The position numbers and the translations under genes are program-made. Below the pieces are notes generated by a model, which was not told where the DNA came from, searched no databases, and saw nothing but the letters and a program-made list of their open reading frames with translations. 64,000 nt of DNA from Ecdyonurus torrentis. Lineage: Eukaryota > Arthropoda > Insecta > Ephemeroptera > Heptageniidae. The stretch spans positions 14,521,291 through 14,585,290 of the forward strand of contig OX439137.1 in the NCBI GenBank assembly GCA_949318235.1. Direction: 5' to 3'. Below are positions 39,238-51,300 of the stretch, piece after piece (position 1 is the first letter of the stretch; the number at the start of each line of letters is the position of its first letter).

Positions 39238-39650
39238 CAGGGGCGGATCTTAGGGAAAATGAGGAAGATATCAATATTTTGTATTTTTATTATTATTTAA
39301 TTTTCAGATATTCAATATTTTTGGTAGAATTTGAAATTTAGCTACAAAAATTCATGAGACGAAAAAAGAAAGAAAAACTTTTTATTATCATAATTATTTT
39401 TTATTCACTATATATGTTCAAACTTTAGGAATAAATTTATAGAAACTATATAAAAAAGTATCAAAATTGAATGTCCAATAATTTTAGCAACAGTTTTCCA
39501 AGTATACTAATTTTGCGTTTTTCCCAAAAAAGGGTGTGTCCCGGAAAAAAATTTGCGCCTGCGGCGGGCTACCCCCCTACCCCCCGTCTAAAGGGTAAAC
39601 CTTCCGCCATACTTCGTTAATTTTTAGGACTACACCCCCTGATTATAATT
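39238..39650. mobile_element. Possible DNA transposon remnant with CAGGGGCGGATC end
   Basis: The left edge CAGGGGCGGATCTTAGGG and the right edge GGACTACACCCCCTG have complementary terminal bases, with a C-rich block (GGCTACCCCCCTACCCCCCG) near the right edge. The interior is AT-rich and non-coding. Confidence 0.4.
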
Positions 39651-40627
39651 ACTAATGATTTATTGTGTATATGATATGCATACATATATTTTTTATCATG
39701 TAATCGATTACAAATAATCTCAATGGCAAACAATATAAAATAATAAATAAAGTACAAATTGAAACTGTATATATAGCTACAATACTATGCAAACTTTATA
39801 CACTGTGCCTGCATGGAAATAAACTAAATTGTAAAATATTAAAATCTATATATAATCAATATAAAATGCATCAAGCTGAAATCATGATTTCTACATGATT
39901 TCTATCAGCATCCTATATAGTTTTATAAAAAATTGTTGTGTGTGATTATTTATATTTATTTGCTTATATAATTTATATTTTTACCCTTAATTGTTCGTTA
40001 AAACATTAAAATAATAATTAACTCCACGTTGCCATACTAAAAGCCTGATTGTCGCGATATTTACCATTCTGTCCATTCATTGCTCTGGTTGTATAAAATT
40101 TGCATTATTCCAAGCTTTTCTTGTCCGTGGAGCGCCTTCGCTCAGCTCAACATCCACGCGTCCTAATACTAGGCGCGCAGAAACATATAGGAGGTTACTC
40201 ACATAATTTTCTTTTATCGTTAATTTTTTTTTTTTAATAATAATACTTAATTGCCTTGCCAAGTAAATTAATTATAGTATATGTGTACCTCGTTCATCTT
40301 ATTGCAATTATATAATAAGGTTTTTGCCTGGCAGAGGATTAATATAAATTAAAATATATACTATTATGCAAAATAATAATCAAATATTGTCTTATATTAA
40401 ATATTTAGTTAATTGTTAGTTTTCCTATCGTGTTATAAGCTGAGGGATAGTTATAGGGATTAAAAAATAATAAAATATCAAATTTTCATTATTCATTACA
40501 TTCATTATACCATATACCTTTAAAATTTTAATATATTAATATACTGTATATGTAAAATAATTTTGCATATATTTATATCTTACATAAGATTATTTTAATC
40601 TACAGATTAGTGAGATTAGAAATAACG

Positions 40628-40908
40628 GGCTCCAATTAAAGGAATGCGTTGAAAACTGCCCACAAACTTGACTCTCAGTGAGGGGTTATATATTGAGTTA
40701 TATTAATATACAGTATATAGGTTCAATTTCAGTTCCTTGAAGCTGAATTTTTGAAATATAGATCAAAATTAAATATGACATTTTATTAAAATATTTGAAA
40801 GGTTGACAATGAGAAACTAAAATTTCTGGTTGAACCCTTACCCTTATTTAGAATGGAATTTGAGCGCAGTTTTCATCCCGTTTCTTTTACTGAGGCTCGT
40901 TCATGTCC
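40628..40908. mobile_element. Short inverted-repeat element
   Basis: GGGCTCCAATTAAAGGAATG followed by GTTGAAAACTGCCC at the left is mirrored by GCAGTTTTCATCCCGTTTCT then TGAGGCTCG at the right. About 35 bp imperfect ends, AT-rich core. Confidence 0.45.
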
Positions 40909-41282
40909 TAAATACTTTTTGAGTTATATAAAAATATAATGCTTTTTACTTTATGATGATGCGCGATGTGAACCGAGAAATTCAAATCTTAAAATTCTCA
41001 ATTTAATTTTGGTAAAAGCCAAGCCCTACCAGACCAAAATTAACATAATAAAACTAATGATGACCCCTTGCCAGTGATCAACCTGATGAATGATGATCCT
41101 TGCCAGTGCCGTGTCCTGATTATGTGAAGTTGTCTATTGGCTTCTTGATTAGTACGTTACGTGCATAATATAAAAAATAATTAAATATACAAATAAAGAA
41201 TGTATACAGAATACAGTACGTGTTATACCATCTATGCAGGAGGTTTTATCTTTATATATTATATATATATATATATATATAT

Positions 41283-41569
41283 GTTAGCATCAAAACCCGA
41301 AATTGACCCAAACTAGGTATTTTTGCTCATTTCGGCTTTTGGTTTGTCGCTTTTTGCCAAAACCCGAAATGCAAGTTTATTTCGGCTTTTGGTCACGAAA
41401 TTATGATCCATACTAGTTTTGAGCATTTCGCAAAAAGCAAAACCCGGTGTAAACATTTATATCTAGTTTTGGTCTTAGAATTTTGACCAGAACATAGTTG
41501 TGGTCAAAATAGAAAAATCAAAACCCGAAAAATGAACATTTCTCAACTCAATTATTTTATATAAGAATA

Positions 41570-41612
<43 letters not shown>

Positions 41613-42650
41613 ACGACACGTTAAATAAAAAAGTAAAAATGTTTATTTTAATTTACAATAAGAGTGATATATTATGATATGACTTATGACTAATTTCCCT
41701 TATATTGGTTCAAAGTTCAAGTCCACCTTCCACCGTACTTTATCCAGTGATAACAATTTATTTTAAAATATTTCTTGTGCGTATATTCAGTTGACTGTTT
41801 GTCACTGTACTGGAAACATGGTTTATAGTTTCATAATATTTGTTAAAAATAGGATAAGAAAGTGTTAGAATTTAAAAAGTTCACAACACACGTATATCAT
41901 TGGTGCGCAAATTATAAGTGATCATGGCTAGTGGTTTTATATATAGAGCTCTTAATTTACATTTAATCGTAAGTAGCCCCTTAAAATAATAATAATATAC
42001 TCTATTACTACTATTACTGAATGGACCACTTGCAATAAAATGTTTGTAATTGTTGCAACAAGGGAAAATTATTTTTTATTTTTGTAAAAATGTAATAAGA
42101 AAATTTCAAATTATTTTAAAAAGTTCGCTCATTGCAAGTGGTCCATATTGCTAGGTCAAACAGTAAGTTTATTTTTCGTATTGTCTCAATTTATATTCCG
42201 TATCTATAGCCATAAGATTTAGATATTTTGATCAGCGCATTCTAATCAAATTAATCTTTCAGACCATATATTTTGCATTTCAAGTAAAATAATAAAATAA
42301 TATTGTTTAAACGCCTAAATTATAATACCAAAACATCATGCATTTAAAATATAATTATAGTCTTTTATCATTGCATAAAATTCTGAGTTGAGAAATGTTC
42401 ATTTTTCGGGTTTTGATTTTTCTATTTTGACCACAACTAGTTCTGGTCAAAATTCTAAGACCAAAACTAGATATAAATGTTTACACCGGGTTTTGCTTTT
42501 TGCGAAATGCTCAAAACTAGTATGGATCATAATTTCGTGACCAAAAGCCGAAATAAACTTGCATTTCGGTTTTTGGCAAAAAGCGACAAACCAAAAGCCG
42601 AAATGAGCAAAAATACCTAGTTTGGGTCAATTTCGGGTTTTGATGCTAAC
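41283..42650. mobile_element. 1.4 kb long-inverted-repeat element C, copy 2
   Basis: Same ends (GTTAGCATCAAAACCCG) and interior as copy 1, in the same orientation and again embedded in an AT dinucleotide array (41256-41282 and 42651-42673). Interior differences are mostly small indels, so the two copies are not a recent assembly duplication. Confidence 0.85.
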
Positions 42651-42699
42651 ATATATATATATATATATATATAATACTCTGCTAATGACAGGTGTCTAC

Positions 42700-42895
42700 A
42701 CGAAAATAATAAATTACGTAATTTATTCTGGATTTATGAAATGCAATAGCCTTAATAATGCTAAATTAGAATGACAAAAATAACAATATGCTGTACATAA
42801 CATAATATATGTAGTTATATGCTATAATATATATTGTAACATAATAATTGTGAAGTATATGACATAAATAATGCTGAATAAAAAAAATGGCAATA
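42700..42895. mobile_element. AT-rich hairpin element L, copy 3
   Basis: Starts CGAAAATAATAAATTACGTA and carries repeated ATAATAT / GCTGAATAAA words resembling copy 1 reversed. Confidence 0.45.
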
Positions 42896-43092
42896 AAAAT
42901 GGTTTTGAATATATTAACTATAATGTATTTATGGTGGCTCGTGTACTACTGTACTATAATGCGGTGGTAACACAATGTAGCTATTATAGGCTAACTAATT
43001 ATTTATTACACAGGTTTATTAGTATATGATGCTAATATTCAACAAAAAAGAAATTGCCATACTCTGCGTGACAGTATAATTTTTACTATATA

Positions 43093-43388
43093 TATAGACC
43101 CCTTGCACATCCTTGCGCTTTGTCGCCATGTTTGTGGTGACTAATGCATTGTCCAGCATAGGGGAAACTTCGTTTTTCCTAATTTTTCACATAAAAAATT
43201 GTTTATTTCAACTCAACAAATTTTTCTCATATCCTTCGAGCTTATTAGGAGCTAGAAATAAGGCTTTGATTGAGGTTTGAAGCTTCTTTTGCTATTAAAA
43301 AAATAAAAATGACGTTTTTCCTATGCTGGCCTATGTATTCCTGACCAACAAAATGGCGGCTCTTAAATATGAGTGCAAGCGGTCTATA
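43093..43388 (+). mobile_element. MITE family D, copy 2
   Basis: Bounded by TATAGACC (43093-43100) and GGTCTATA (43381-43388). The same interior as copy 1 with few differences. Confidence 0.8.
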
Positions 43389-44190
43389 GATGTTTATATA
43401 TATGCTGATATTAATTGCGAATTCAATTTAAATGCGTATATATGTATTTCAGAGTTAAAAAAAAAAAAAACTAAATTTATAAATTATGTATTGCGTATTT
43501 TTTTTTTTCTTTTTTTTTGTTTTTACAGTTACTAACATATTATTACTATATTATACTGTATACTTTGAGGCTTTTCACGGACTACAATAAATATTAAATA
43601 TCAAATATTATCAAATATTATTGAAAAAAAAAAAAAAAAAAAAAAATTAAGATGGGAGTAGCGTGGGTAAATTAATATAGATTTATAAATCTTTCATTCA
43701 TATTTCATCCCCATCTTCTGGCGTTAAATTACATCAATCACGGTGCTTGTAAGAAACATCGCAAATATATATTTATAATATATAATCGAACCTCTTTTCC
43801 TATTATTTTTGTTTTCCCCATCATTGAATTTGATGGCTATTCTGCTCCAACGCATGATCTACAAGTTTTGAATATCTTTTTGTATCCTTTTATTTTTTGC
43901 CTCTCTGTGTTCATTCGCACCCTGGTATCTAAAAGACGGGGATGAAGTAAGTAATATTGGAGGATTCTAAATTAACATGCAAAAATGTGATTACTTTAAA
44001 TCTATAAGTTTTAATAATAATTTAAATAATGCATGATTTTCTCCATTTATATCCACTTTTTATAATCTGGAATTATACTTTTATAAATCATTAAAACATT
44101 TATTAATTTTAGCAGCAGAAATCAAAACCATCGAAACTTTTATTCTTCATCCTTATATATGGTTCCAAAGAAAATAGCCCAAAACAAAAA
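43389..44190. other. Intergenic stretch, no gene seen
   Basis: A poly(A) run near 43624-43646. Nothing else recognised. Confidence 0.5.
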
Positions 44191-44199
44191 CAGCGAAAC

Positions 44200-44292
44200 T
44201 ACATTTATTTGTCCTCTGTTGACGAGAAATGTTCTTCATTGCTCAAGAAGAGCATCAAAAAGCATTCAGAATGACGTCATACGTACATACCC
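44200..44292 (-). mobile_element. Family E terminal fragment
   Basis: AAGCATTCAGAATGACGTCA then ACATACCCTAT resembles the TGACGTCA-containing end of the family E copies at 27865 and 32141. Confidence 0.4.
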
Positions 44293-44962
44293 TATGAATA
44301 TCAACGATTCTAATTTCTAGAATCGTTGATGAATCATAAAAGAGAGATTCAAATGGTTTTTACTTTTTACGTTTTTTTTTTTTTTTTTTTTTTTTTTCCT
44401 ACCGTGACCTTTAAATTGTATACATTGATTTTTCAGCGAAATATAAAACCGGGACATTGACGATTTTTGCAAAATCTTGCCGGGACTTTAGTGTTGAAAC
44501 TGGCCTAATCCGCGGGACGGATATGGTCAGCCTCAGATGAATGCACCCAAAAGTTTTAAATGTACTGTATATTTTAGCGCGCACCATGATGGCGCTCACA
44601 TTTTGTAAGTTCTTAACTTTGCCACTAGATAGCGTAAGCGTACAATATATATTTTTTTTCACCTTCAGCTCAGCTGAAAATTTTGTCAATTTTTTTCCCC
44701 TAAAATTGTGAAACAATCGTCATACCGCAAACTCTGAGACAAAGTTTTGGTTGACCAAACTGCCGGCAGATGGCACTGCAATAGCGTACCTCAGATATTA
44801 TAGTTAAGAAAAGACGCACACATTTTTTTATCGGGCCTATATATATTCTCTGGCGTCCGGCGAGCTGGGCAAGTTCGGATAATTTTATATGCGGAAAAAA
44901 CAGATAACCGTTTATAAAAACGGTTAAAAATTACCACCATAAAAATGATATATATCAATTTA

Positions 44963-44995
<33 letters not shown>

Positions 44996-45000
<5 letters not shown>

Positions 45001-45549
45001 GATTTCGGCAGCACTAATATATATAATATATATATATTAGTGCTGCCGAAATCCGGATAAAATTAAAATCCGAATTTTGGAGAAAATTATCCGGATTCAC
45101 TGATCCGTTTTAAATCCGGATCACGATCCGGATCAAATTATCTATTCATGTATCCGGATCGAGATCCGGATAGAAAATCGGATAACGGATAATTTTTTAT
45201 CCGGATATCGAAATCCGGATTTTTTTTCGCTTAATATTTATCATAATTATATGAAATCGTGATCTGGGTCATTAATGTAGAAAAAATTAAACGGATCACG
45301 ATCTTGATCAAATTATCCGGATCAATATTATCCGAATATAATCCGGATCTCGATCCGGATCAAAATTATCCAGATTATATACGATCCGGATAAAATTAAA
45401 ATCCGTATTTCGGATAGAAAGTTATCCGGATTCACTGATCCGTTTTAAATCCGGATCCAATATATCCGCCGCGCGGATCGTGATTCAGATATAAAATCGG
45501 ATATAACGGATCAATAATTTTTTATCCGGATTTTTTTCGACACCTCTGA
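44996..45549. repeat. ATCCGGAT-rich palindromic repeat cluster
   Basis: Opens with a near-perfect palindrome (44996-45057, CCGGATTTCGGCAGCACTAA and its complement around a TA core). It continues as about 490 bases built from TATCCGGAT, GATCCGGAT and CGGATAA words, and ends TTTTTTTCGACACCTCTG. The CAGAGGTGTCGAAAA terminus on the reverse strand resembles hAT-type ends. Confidence 0.6.
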
Positions 45550-46677
45550 CTGCAAGCAGTAGGGGAATAGGGAATAGGTATATTGAAAACAATATAGCAC
45601 GTACGTCACGTACGCACTATATTCAAAAAATCGCAAAAAAAAAAAGTTGCCGCGCGATGTTTGTGAAACTTAAATAAAATGTAACCTACATTATGATTCA
45701 AACATGTGTTTGCCTATAATAACCTCCACCCACCCCGAAATAGACTTAACATCCGGTTGTTCTTCAAAAATTATAAAAAAATGCTGGTTTTAGGGTCCCA
45801 GTTCAACTGGTAATAGGATTTGGGGCTTGGAAGTTGGATTTTCAGAATCAGCGAGTTCGATTTGGTCTACGTAGACATCAACTTTGCCAAAATCTGACAA
45901 AAAGTTTTTTCTTAAAAAATAGGAAGGGTACCCCCTTGGTAATCTTGTCATTTTTATAAAAAAGAACGATCTTTTGCTATTTACTTCCGTTTAAAACGTC
46001 TCATGGCCATGAAACTTGAAACATTGTTGTTAAATATTTTTTTGGTTGCTTTCCAAAATTAACATTGACTTTATGTTGATTTGGCGTCGACTTATTGCCA
46101 AAAACGCCAAAAATTTTCAAAAAATGATAAAAATTAGAACTTATTTGAAAATCGCAGTTTTCTCGACGCAAACAGTCACAAATACCTAGGTACTACCTTG
46201 CATAAAAATTTTGATGATCTGCTACTGTAACTTGCCGAAATATGGCGATTACTATTGCTTCCGTGTCGAAACGTGGCCAGAATGGGTGGTTTTGGTCAAA
46301 ACTGAACAAAAATCATTTATCTCACGCACGTGTCAAAGGATACGTCCATAAATCGATTACAGCAGTCAGATTGCCGAAAATCGCCATAGCCGATTTTTGG
46401 CGCCACTTTGAACTTTAAAAAATCGGTAAAACACAGTTTTTGGACGCATTTTTTATTTTTTTTTTAGTAAGATGTCTTTATTTTCGGCATCCCCGCGGTC
46501 GTTTTCCGTGGACCCTGTGATTCTGTGTCGAAAAGTGCCGACGGATACACGCAGCGCGCTATTTTCGGAAATATTTTAAAAATTTATACATAGATATATA
46601 AGTAACACACATAGCGAGACATTTCTGAGACGTCTATAGGCACCACCCGCGATGTATATACCCATCTCTATTCTATG

Positions 46678-46709
<32 letters not shown>

Positions 46710-47542
46710 ATATACATATATACACACAAACAGCGGCCTTCATATTATAAAAGAGACTCGCGCGGGTCGAACAGAGGCGGTGTTTTATTTTTTTATTTTA
46801 TTATTATTTTTTTTTTTGAGCAGATCGCGTATTTTTAGTAATGGAGAAGAAAAACTTTTAGACAGTGCTAAAGCGGCCATGCCCATATATGGCCAAAAAC
46901 GATAAAAAAAAAATAAAAAAAATTTATGTAGATAATTTATTTGACATATTTGACTGCATATAAGCGGCCATGCCTTCAAACAGTTCTGTGGCCCACCACA
47001 TCGGATTTCGATCCGAGTAACGAGCGCGCGCAGCGTGTGAGGAAAATGGAGATTGGTAGGCCGTACGGACGCCTTGGCGTCATAGGCCTACCCATCTCCA
47101 TTTGACGAACACGTGAGCACGTTCTCGGCTACTCTAAAACGTATAAGTGTATCGCTTTTGTAGTTATATTGGTTATGTGAAAGCAAAAAAAAAAAAAAAA
47201 AAAAAAAGTCCAAGAAATCGAGTTTTAAGAGAGGGCAAAACACCTCTGTGCGGGTGTAAATTTATATAAAATGCAGTTGTCACTATTAATTGTTCTCAAA
47301 AGAGATCATGGCAAATGCCGTATCGTATAATAATATATATTTAAATTAAAAAATATATATTATAATTTGAAAATTCGAATAAAAAGGTTGAACTACCCCC
47401 AAGGGTTTTTTGGCATTTGTTAACAAACAAACTATATATTGCGTTCGCACGCGATATATCACGCAAGCGCGCGCGCTTAGCAGCAAAATTTATTTTTAGA
47501 TGAAAATAAAAGTAATTCGAATTTTTTTAAGGCTATATCCGC

Positions 47543-47585
<43 letters not shown>

Positions 47586-48283
47586 CCACACCCCTTGGGT
47601 GCAGGGATGGATTTAAAACAATATTTTTGTGCAGGTACCGCGTGGTCACCATTGCACTTACGAGGTCGAAGTTACCCTAAAATTAACGTTTTTTTGTACT
47701 ATCGATACCGGAGAGAATTTTAAGGGTGAACCATCCCCCGGCGAGAAATTATTATAAGTGTAGAAAATTTAATTGTCACGCGTTATATATAGATAAATTA
47801 AGATTCCACCAGTAAGAGTTTCATCAAATACGGAAACTTATTTTCAAGTTTTGGGTGTTTTTCACCCCCAATAAACTACCCCCCAGGTATTGGTCAAAAC
47901 TTTCACCCCAAATATACCAACTCCATTGTTTTTCTACCCCCCCCCCCCCTCCGAAGGGTGATCTTTAATTCCCCCTCAAAAACTCGGTGACAAATATTGA
48001 AAAGTGTTCAATATAATTTCTATATTTAAATTTCGCGCGACTTCCCAAATGCCGATAAAGATTCAAGTCTAAATAAATAATAGGATCATTGCTTGACTTC
48101 GGCCATTTTTGCTCCGATTTGCTCTTCACAGAGTCAGCCAGAAAGTAACAATCTCGGAGGAATTAGAGACGACACGTTTGTCTCATTTGCGGAAATCCGA
48201 ACCACCCTAAAATTGTCAACTTCACTTTTTGTACAATTTTGTGTCAATTTATTAAATTTTATTGTAACTTTTCATAGCTAAAA
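45550..48283. other. Less AT-rich region upstream of lin-7
   Basis: GC content rises visibly (many CG and GCGCGC words, e.g. 46490-46560, 47010-47060, 47460-47480), with (TA)n tracts near 46677-46712 and 47548-47583. It includes the lin-7 promoter, which I could not pinpoint. No coding frame is supported. Confidence 0.5.
47044..47103. repeat. Stable GC-rich hairpin
   Basis: AAATGGAGATTGGTAGGCC pairs with GGCCTACCCATCTCCATTT around a 22-base loop that itself contains GCCTTGGCG. Function unknown. Confidence 0.6.
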
Positions 48284-48323
48284 ATGTCTGCGGCTGTTGC
48301 CGAACCATTAACTCTCGCAAGAG
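48284..48323 (+). CDS. lin-7: lin-7 exon 1
   Basis: Codes residues 1-13 plus one base of D14. The ATG context is AAAATGT and the donor is AG|GTAAG after the AGA codon. Confidence 0.94.
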
Positions 48324-51300
48324 GTAAGAAAACTTACTTAGCAAAGCGTTAAATTTTCAATTTCTTTAAACCATTGTATGGTGGGTGTGGTATCAATGGT
48401 ATTAATTCTTTTATTTATTATTTTTTTAAATGTTCTCTTTTGCTTAACAATTTTCCTCATAATGAAATTGTATATAAATTAAATTATGTCCATATTGTAT
48501 ATTTTTGTTGCAGATGTAAAAAGGGCGGTGGAGTTATTGGAGAAGCTTCAGAAAAGTATGTTATTTCGTTGAGAAATAATATTTGAACATGGCCCTTTTA
48601 CAGTTTGTTTTTATTTTAGGTGGTGAAGTTCCTGCAACAAAATTAGCAGCTTTGCAAAAAGTTTTACAATCCGATTTTCTAAATGCAGTTCGTGAAGTTT
48701 ATGAACATGTATATGAAACTGTGGACATTCAAGGATCTCAAGATATTAGGGCTTCTGCAACTGCAAAGGTAAAGTAAACAAAAAATTTGTATTTTAAATG
48801 CTTCTTGGTATATACATACATACCAGCAGATAAATTTTTTGCTAAATCTACTAAATTTTGCAAAATACTTAAAAACTTGGAAAGGGGGCGCCCAGGTAAA
48901 AAAATAAAATAAAAAATAAAAGAGGGGTCCTTTTCTTGGAAAGCCAATCTCGAGGCCACAGGACCCCTCTTTTCGGAAAGCCACTATATCTTTCAGAACG
49001 CTTCTTAAAAGTTACCTCTACTTATTTTTTTTTTACCTGAGGGGGAGGGGGGAGAAATAATTGACCACCAATAAGATAAATATTTCGAATCAGTTTTAGG
49101 TACATATAGTATGTACTGGGTTATCTTCATGGTTGGGTCATTATTTTGTTCAGGGGTCATAATGCATGCCATATATTCTCTTGTAGTTCTGAAATTTTGT
49201 GACCAAGATCAAGACATCGTAGAAGTTTATTTGAAGTTGATAGACTTACCAGGGAGGTGATCAATGAGCCCCAAATGAGTGTGCAGAAGTGCCATTTAAA
49301 ATACTTATTGCACTCGCAATGTTAAAGCCCTTGTCAATTTACTTTTTTAACATTTAGAATACTAGATTGATAATTACCATACCTTATTATCCATGAATTA
49401 GACACCAACAAGTTGATTTTGTATTTATTTTTGTTTATTTTCCTTTTTGCGGTTATATCACGTATCTGACGTCACAATGTACCGATGGGGCCGTGATGGG
49501 GGTAAATAACTTGAGGGAGGAGCTTAAATTTATCTCGTGTCCACAGCGGTGACTGTGATTGGCGGTGGTAAATTGTGATGTCAGATACGTGATATACCGC
49601 AAAAAAGAAGATAAATGAAAATAAATTCAAAATCAACGTGATGGTGTCTAATTCATGGATATTAAGGTATGGTAATTATCAATCTAGTATTCTAAATGAT
49701 AAAAAAAGTAAGTTGACAAGGGCTTTAAAAAGTTCCTCAAACGAGAGAGTGACTTCGTATGTGATACTTGTATGGAGTATAAAAAAAAAAAAAAAAAAAA
49801 AAAAAATAGTTTCCATCTAAAAATAAACAGGTTCAAATTACAAGTTAATTTTTCAGGCTACAGTTGCTGCATTTGCTGCTAGTGAGGGTCACGCCCACCC
49901 CCGTGTTGTAGAACTGCCAAAGACAGAAGAGGGACTTGGTTTTAATGTAATGGGAGGTCGTGAACAGAATTCTCCAATTTACATTTCTCGTATCATCCCT
50001 GGAGGTGTTGCAGACAGACATGGTGGACTAAAGAGAGGAGACCAACTTCTTTCAGTTAATGGAGTGGTGAGTATATTAACTTAACATAAAGTTGAATCAC
50101 ATTTTTTATTCATTTGTTGTAACTTTGTGTTTCAAAATAATTACTCCCATTTACATACATTTTTTTATTTTATTATTATTATTATTGATAAATTTGAAAG
50201 AAAATAATAAGAGAAACCAGCAAGGGTCTTACCATAGTGAAGAGAGCCCCATAGTTTGGCGAAAATCTTGCTAGCACAAATGTAAAAAACTAACACATTG
50301 GAAATATTTTGGCAATAAACTCCAAGAGGGATGGAGTGTGTTATACCTTCATCAGTCCCTACAGACTTAGAGAGAAATATCATTTATAGTTTCTCTCTGA
50401 GTCTGTAAGGACTGATGAAGGCATAACACACTCCATCCCTCTTGGAGTTTATTCCGAAAATATTTCCAATTTGTTAATTTTTTATATCTGTGCTAGCAAG
50501 ATTTTCACCAAACTATGGGACTCTCTTCACTATGGTAAGAGTAAGACCCTTGCTGGTTTCTCATATCCTTTTCATTCAAATTTATCATAGATACCTATAA
50601 ATGCCTGCAATGGTTTATTTTCCTTAACATATTTTATTATTATTATTTTTGCTACCAGTACCCAAAGTTACAACATATAAGTGCAACTTTGTTTTCTTAT
50701 TATCAATTTATAAGTGTTAAATTTTTATAAAAATAAGTACATAGTTGGTACCAATGAAAATAGCAAAATGATTAGAGCATGTTAAAATGAAAATTAATTA
50801 TTAAAAGCAAAGATTTTCTAATTTGTTGAAATTAGACCCCATTTCCCAACAATCAACAAATTTGAGAATCCTCCTGTTTAATTAATTAAAGGGGTACTCA
50901 ACGATTGCTTTTTTTTTTTTTTTTTTTTTTTAATTAGCACCCTCCCAAAAACGTGATCTTCAATTTTTAATTATTAGCAAAAGTCGTTACAGCGACCTTG
51001 AACCTATATCACAACTAAACTTGCTCTTGCTAGTTTGGCACAAGAGTGAGTTACTTTTATTTTTGCTCATGTTATTTGACATATTTTACATACATATATA
51101 ATTTTTTTTTTTACGGCTACAGTAAAGTATGGTAGTTAAATAATTTATTCAATATACCTAATAATAAAATAAAATATATAATTTATTAATATTTATACCC
51201 ATGGATATATACTGTATATATCTGCGGCTGAGCAGCCAGAGTTACCATTTCTCTTCCAGCCTTCTAGGAGGCTGGAGGTAGGGCATGGAGCTTCTCTCTC

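Noticed and set aside
40077..40262. 61-codon minus-strand frame in a GC-richer patch
   Set aside because: The segment RLVLGRVDVELSEG looks somewhat protein-like, but I cannot connect it to a family or to flanking exons.
41080..41110. CCTGATGAATGATGATCC resembling a hammerhead core
   Set aside because: No downstream GAAA with a closing stem and no cleavage triplet.
44411..44716. 101-codon minus-strand open frame
   Set aside because: No recognisable domain, no splice context and no homologous features. Long frames are expected occasionally in a GC-richer stretch.
48679..48984. Minus-strand frames of 73-101 codons over lin-7 exon 3
   Set aside because: Shadows of the true plus-strand exon and of a short hairpin in intron 3.
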